Shown: piece after piece, positions 5,552-6,858 of the stretch | Numbering within the stretch: the stretch's first letter is position 1 | Layout: every line of letters begins with the position of its first letter | Assembly (NCBI GenBank): GCA_022758945.1 | Contig: JAEMQE010000172.1 | Coordinates: 1-6,858, forward strand | Length of the DNA: 6,858 nucleotides | From: Lentimicrobium sp. | GTDB lineage: Bacteria > Bacteroidota > Bacteroidia > Flavobacteriales > Flavobacteriaceae | Direction of reading: 5' to 3' | The notes under the pieces: model-generated | Databases searched by the model: none | The model's input: the letters and a program-made list of their open reading frames with translations, nothing else | What the model was told of the DNA's origin: nothing | Program-made: the position numbers and the translations under genes

Positions 5552-6787
5552 ATGAACTATCAAGAAACCATAAACTGGATGTTTAATCAACTCCCGATGT
5601 ACCAACTTCAGGGCGCTTCGGCATATAAAAAGGATTTGACCAATGTTCATTTGCTTGTAAATCATCTTGACAATCCACAGAAAAATCTCAAATGTATTCA
5701 CGTTGCAGGAACCAATGGCAAAGGTTCCACTTCGCATATGCTGGCATCAATACTTGAGGAAGCTGGATATAAAGTAGGCTTATATACTTCGCCGCATTTA
5801 AAAGATTACAGAGAGCGCATTAAAATTAATGGAATAGAAATTTCAGAAGATTTTGTTTGTGATTTTATCAATAAAAACAAATTTTTTTTTGAAGCCAATG
5901 ACATGAGTTTCTTTGAAATGACGGTAGGTTTGGCTTTCGAATATTTTGCCAAAGAAAAAGTGGACATTGCTATTATCGAAGTGGGAATGGGCGGAAGATT
6001 AGACGCCACCAACATTATTACACCATTGATTTCTGTAATTACAAATATTGGATTGGATCATACGCAATTTCTGGGAAATACGCTCGAAGCTATCGCTTAT
6101 GAAAAAGCAGGAATCATAAAACTAAGGATTCCAGTTGTTATTGGAGAATATACTCCAGAAACAAAACCTGTTTTCTTGGCAAAAGCCGCAGCAAATAATT
6201 CTGAAATTTATTTTGCTTCTGATTTAATTTCAGTCAATTATGACTCTGATTTAATTGGAGATTATCAAGTTCACAACAAGAAAACGGTGATTCAAACCCT
6301 CGCGATATTGAACTCCCAGAAAGAGTTTACTATTTATGAAACAGATATTAAATCAGGTTTGTTGAATGTCGCTAAAAACACAGGACTAAAAGGAAGATGG
6401 CAACAACTGGGCGAATTTCCGAAAATCATTTGTGATACTGCGCACAACAAAAATGGTTTGGAAATTGTAATGAAGCAAATCCAAAAAGAAAAATTTGACA
6501 CTTTACACATTATTTTGGGTGTGGTAAACGACAAAGATTTGGATGAAATCTTGCCCCTATTCCCTACTAATGCAATTTATTATTTCTGCAAACCCAATAT
6601 TCCTCGTGGTTTAGAAACTTCTATTTTACAAGAAAAGGCACTAAAATACCATCTTTTAGGAAACATATATGATTCTGTAACAGAAGCTTACATTCATTCT
6701 AAGAATAATGCCACAAATAATGATTTCATTTTTATTGGCGGAAGTACATTTGTGGTGGCGGAATTGCCTTTAAATAAAGGGATTTAA
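5552..6787 (+). CDS. folC: Bifunctional folylpolyglutamate synthase/dihydrofolate synthase
   Basis: Cytoplasmic Mur-ligase-fold enzyme that adds glutamate to dihydropteroate and to tetrahydrofolates using ATP. The 411 residues match the usual 400-430. Motifs in order: the P-loop VAGTNGKGST (51-60), LYTSPHL and RERIKING (77-83, 87-94), EVGMGGRLDATN (143-154), NIGLDHT (165-171) with the metal and ATP contacts, EKAGIIK (184-190) including the lysine that is carbamylated in this family, GRWQ (281-284), CDTAHN at the start of the C-terminal domain (294-299), and the final GGSTFVVAE (396-404). The start is at the conserved N-terminal YQETINWMF helix. It diverges from exbB and appears monocistronic within the window. 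No clear promoter or terminator was found for it. Confidence 0.96.
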   Translation: MNYQETINWMFNQLPMYQLQGASAYKKDLTNVHLLVNHLDNPQKNLKCIHVAGTNGKGSTSHMLASILEEAGYKVGLYTSPHLKDYRERIKINGIEISEDFVCDFINKNKFFFEANDMSFFEMTVGLAFEYFAKEKVDIAIIEVGMGGRLDATNIITPLISVITNIGLDHTQFLGNTLEAIAYEKAGIIKLRIPVVIGEYTPETKPVFLAKAAANNSEIYFASDLISVNYDSDLIGDYQVHNKKTVIQTLAILNSQKEFTIYETDIKSGLLNVAKNTGLKGRWQQLGEFPKIICDTAHNKNGLEIVMKQIQKEKFDTLHIILGVVNDKDLDEILPLFPTNAIYYFCKPNIPRGLETSILQEKALKYHLLGNIYDSVTEAYIHSKNNATNNDFIFIGGSTFVVAELPLNKGI

Positions 6788-6858
6788 CTTCAAAGCAAAA
6801 TTTTTTGTTAAAATTATTTTAATTTATTCTAAATAAATAATTAATAATTTATTAGATT
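6788..6858. other. A/T-rich 3' flank of folC, nothing identifiable
   Basis: Seventy-one almost purely A/T bases run to the window edge. Only weak A/T-only self-complementarity is visible, with no GC-containing stem, so no terminator is called. Confidence 0.5.

Noticed and set aside
5525..5737. Minus-strand small frame across the folC start that could be an upstream gene of exbB
   Set aside because: It overlaps the conserved N-terminus and P-loop region of folC antisense and shows no recognisable motif.
6788..6858. Terminator for folC
   Set aside because: Only A/T-only pairings such as AATAAAT with ATTTATT are present, too weak to call a terminator.
1..6858. A new defence, secretion or mobile system
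   Set aside because: Every gene belongs to a well-known housekeeping or transport family. There is no transposase, integrase, nuclease, toxin or unknown gene cluster.

Overview
This window looks like ordinary chromosome from a Flavobacterium-like member of the Bacteroidota. The DNA is AT-rich, Shine-Dalgarno sequences are absent and start codons follow A/T-rich runs. Two sites match the Bacteroidota promoter element TAnnTTTG, and the proteins (histidine-free, Gly-rich TonB-type transducer, SLSD-type ExbD, AnmK with FDISPVN) have a flavobacterial look. The assignment rests on sequence style and recalled family features, not on a search.

Layout: positions 1-581 hold the first 193 codons of a Crp/Fnr-family regulator on the minus strand, cut by the window edge. 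A strong minus-strand terminator (625-664) separates it from an acyl-CoA dehydrogenase gene (685-1827, minus). A 96-bp divergent spacer with back-to-back promoter-like elements leads to anmK (1924-2991, plus), the kinase that recycles anhydro-N-acetylmuramic acid. A nested palindromic intergenic repeat (2997-3184) follows. Next comes a TonB-family energy transducer (3272-4162, plus), which converges on an exbB-exbD pair (5427-4333, minus). The convergent gap contains a 23-bp perfect bidirectional terminator hairpin and a second palindromic repeat. Finally folC (5552-6787, plus) diverges from exbB. The last 71 bp are A/T-rich with nothing I can call.

How the genes fit together: ExbB, ExbD and the TonB-like protein would form one inner-membrane proton-motive-force machine that energises outer-membrane TonB-dependent transporters. 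Their adjacency supports this, although the transducer is on the opposite strand from exbBD and so must be transcribed separately. AnmK (cell-wall recycling), FolC (folate polyglutamylation) and the acyl-CoA dehydrogenase (fatty-acid oxidation) are housekeeping genes with no obvious functional link to it.

I did not find a new biological system. The points most worth checking are the two palindromic repeats flanking the transducer gene, its convergent orientation to exbBD, a possible leaderless anmK transcript, and unusual residues in the transducer, ExbB and the Crp-like regulator.
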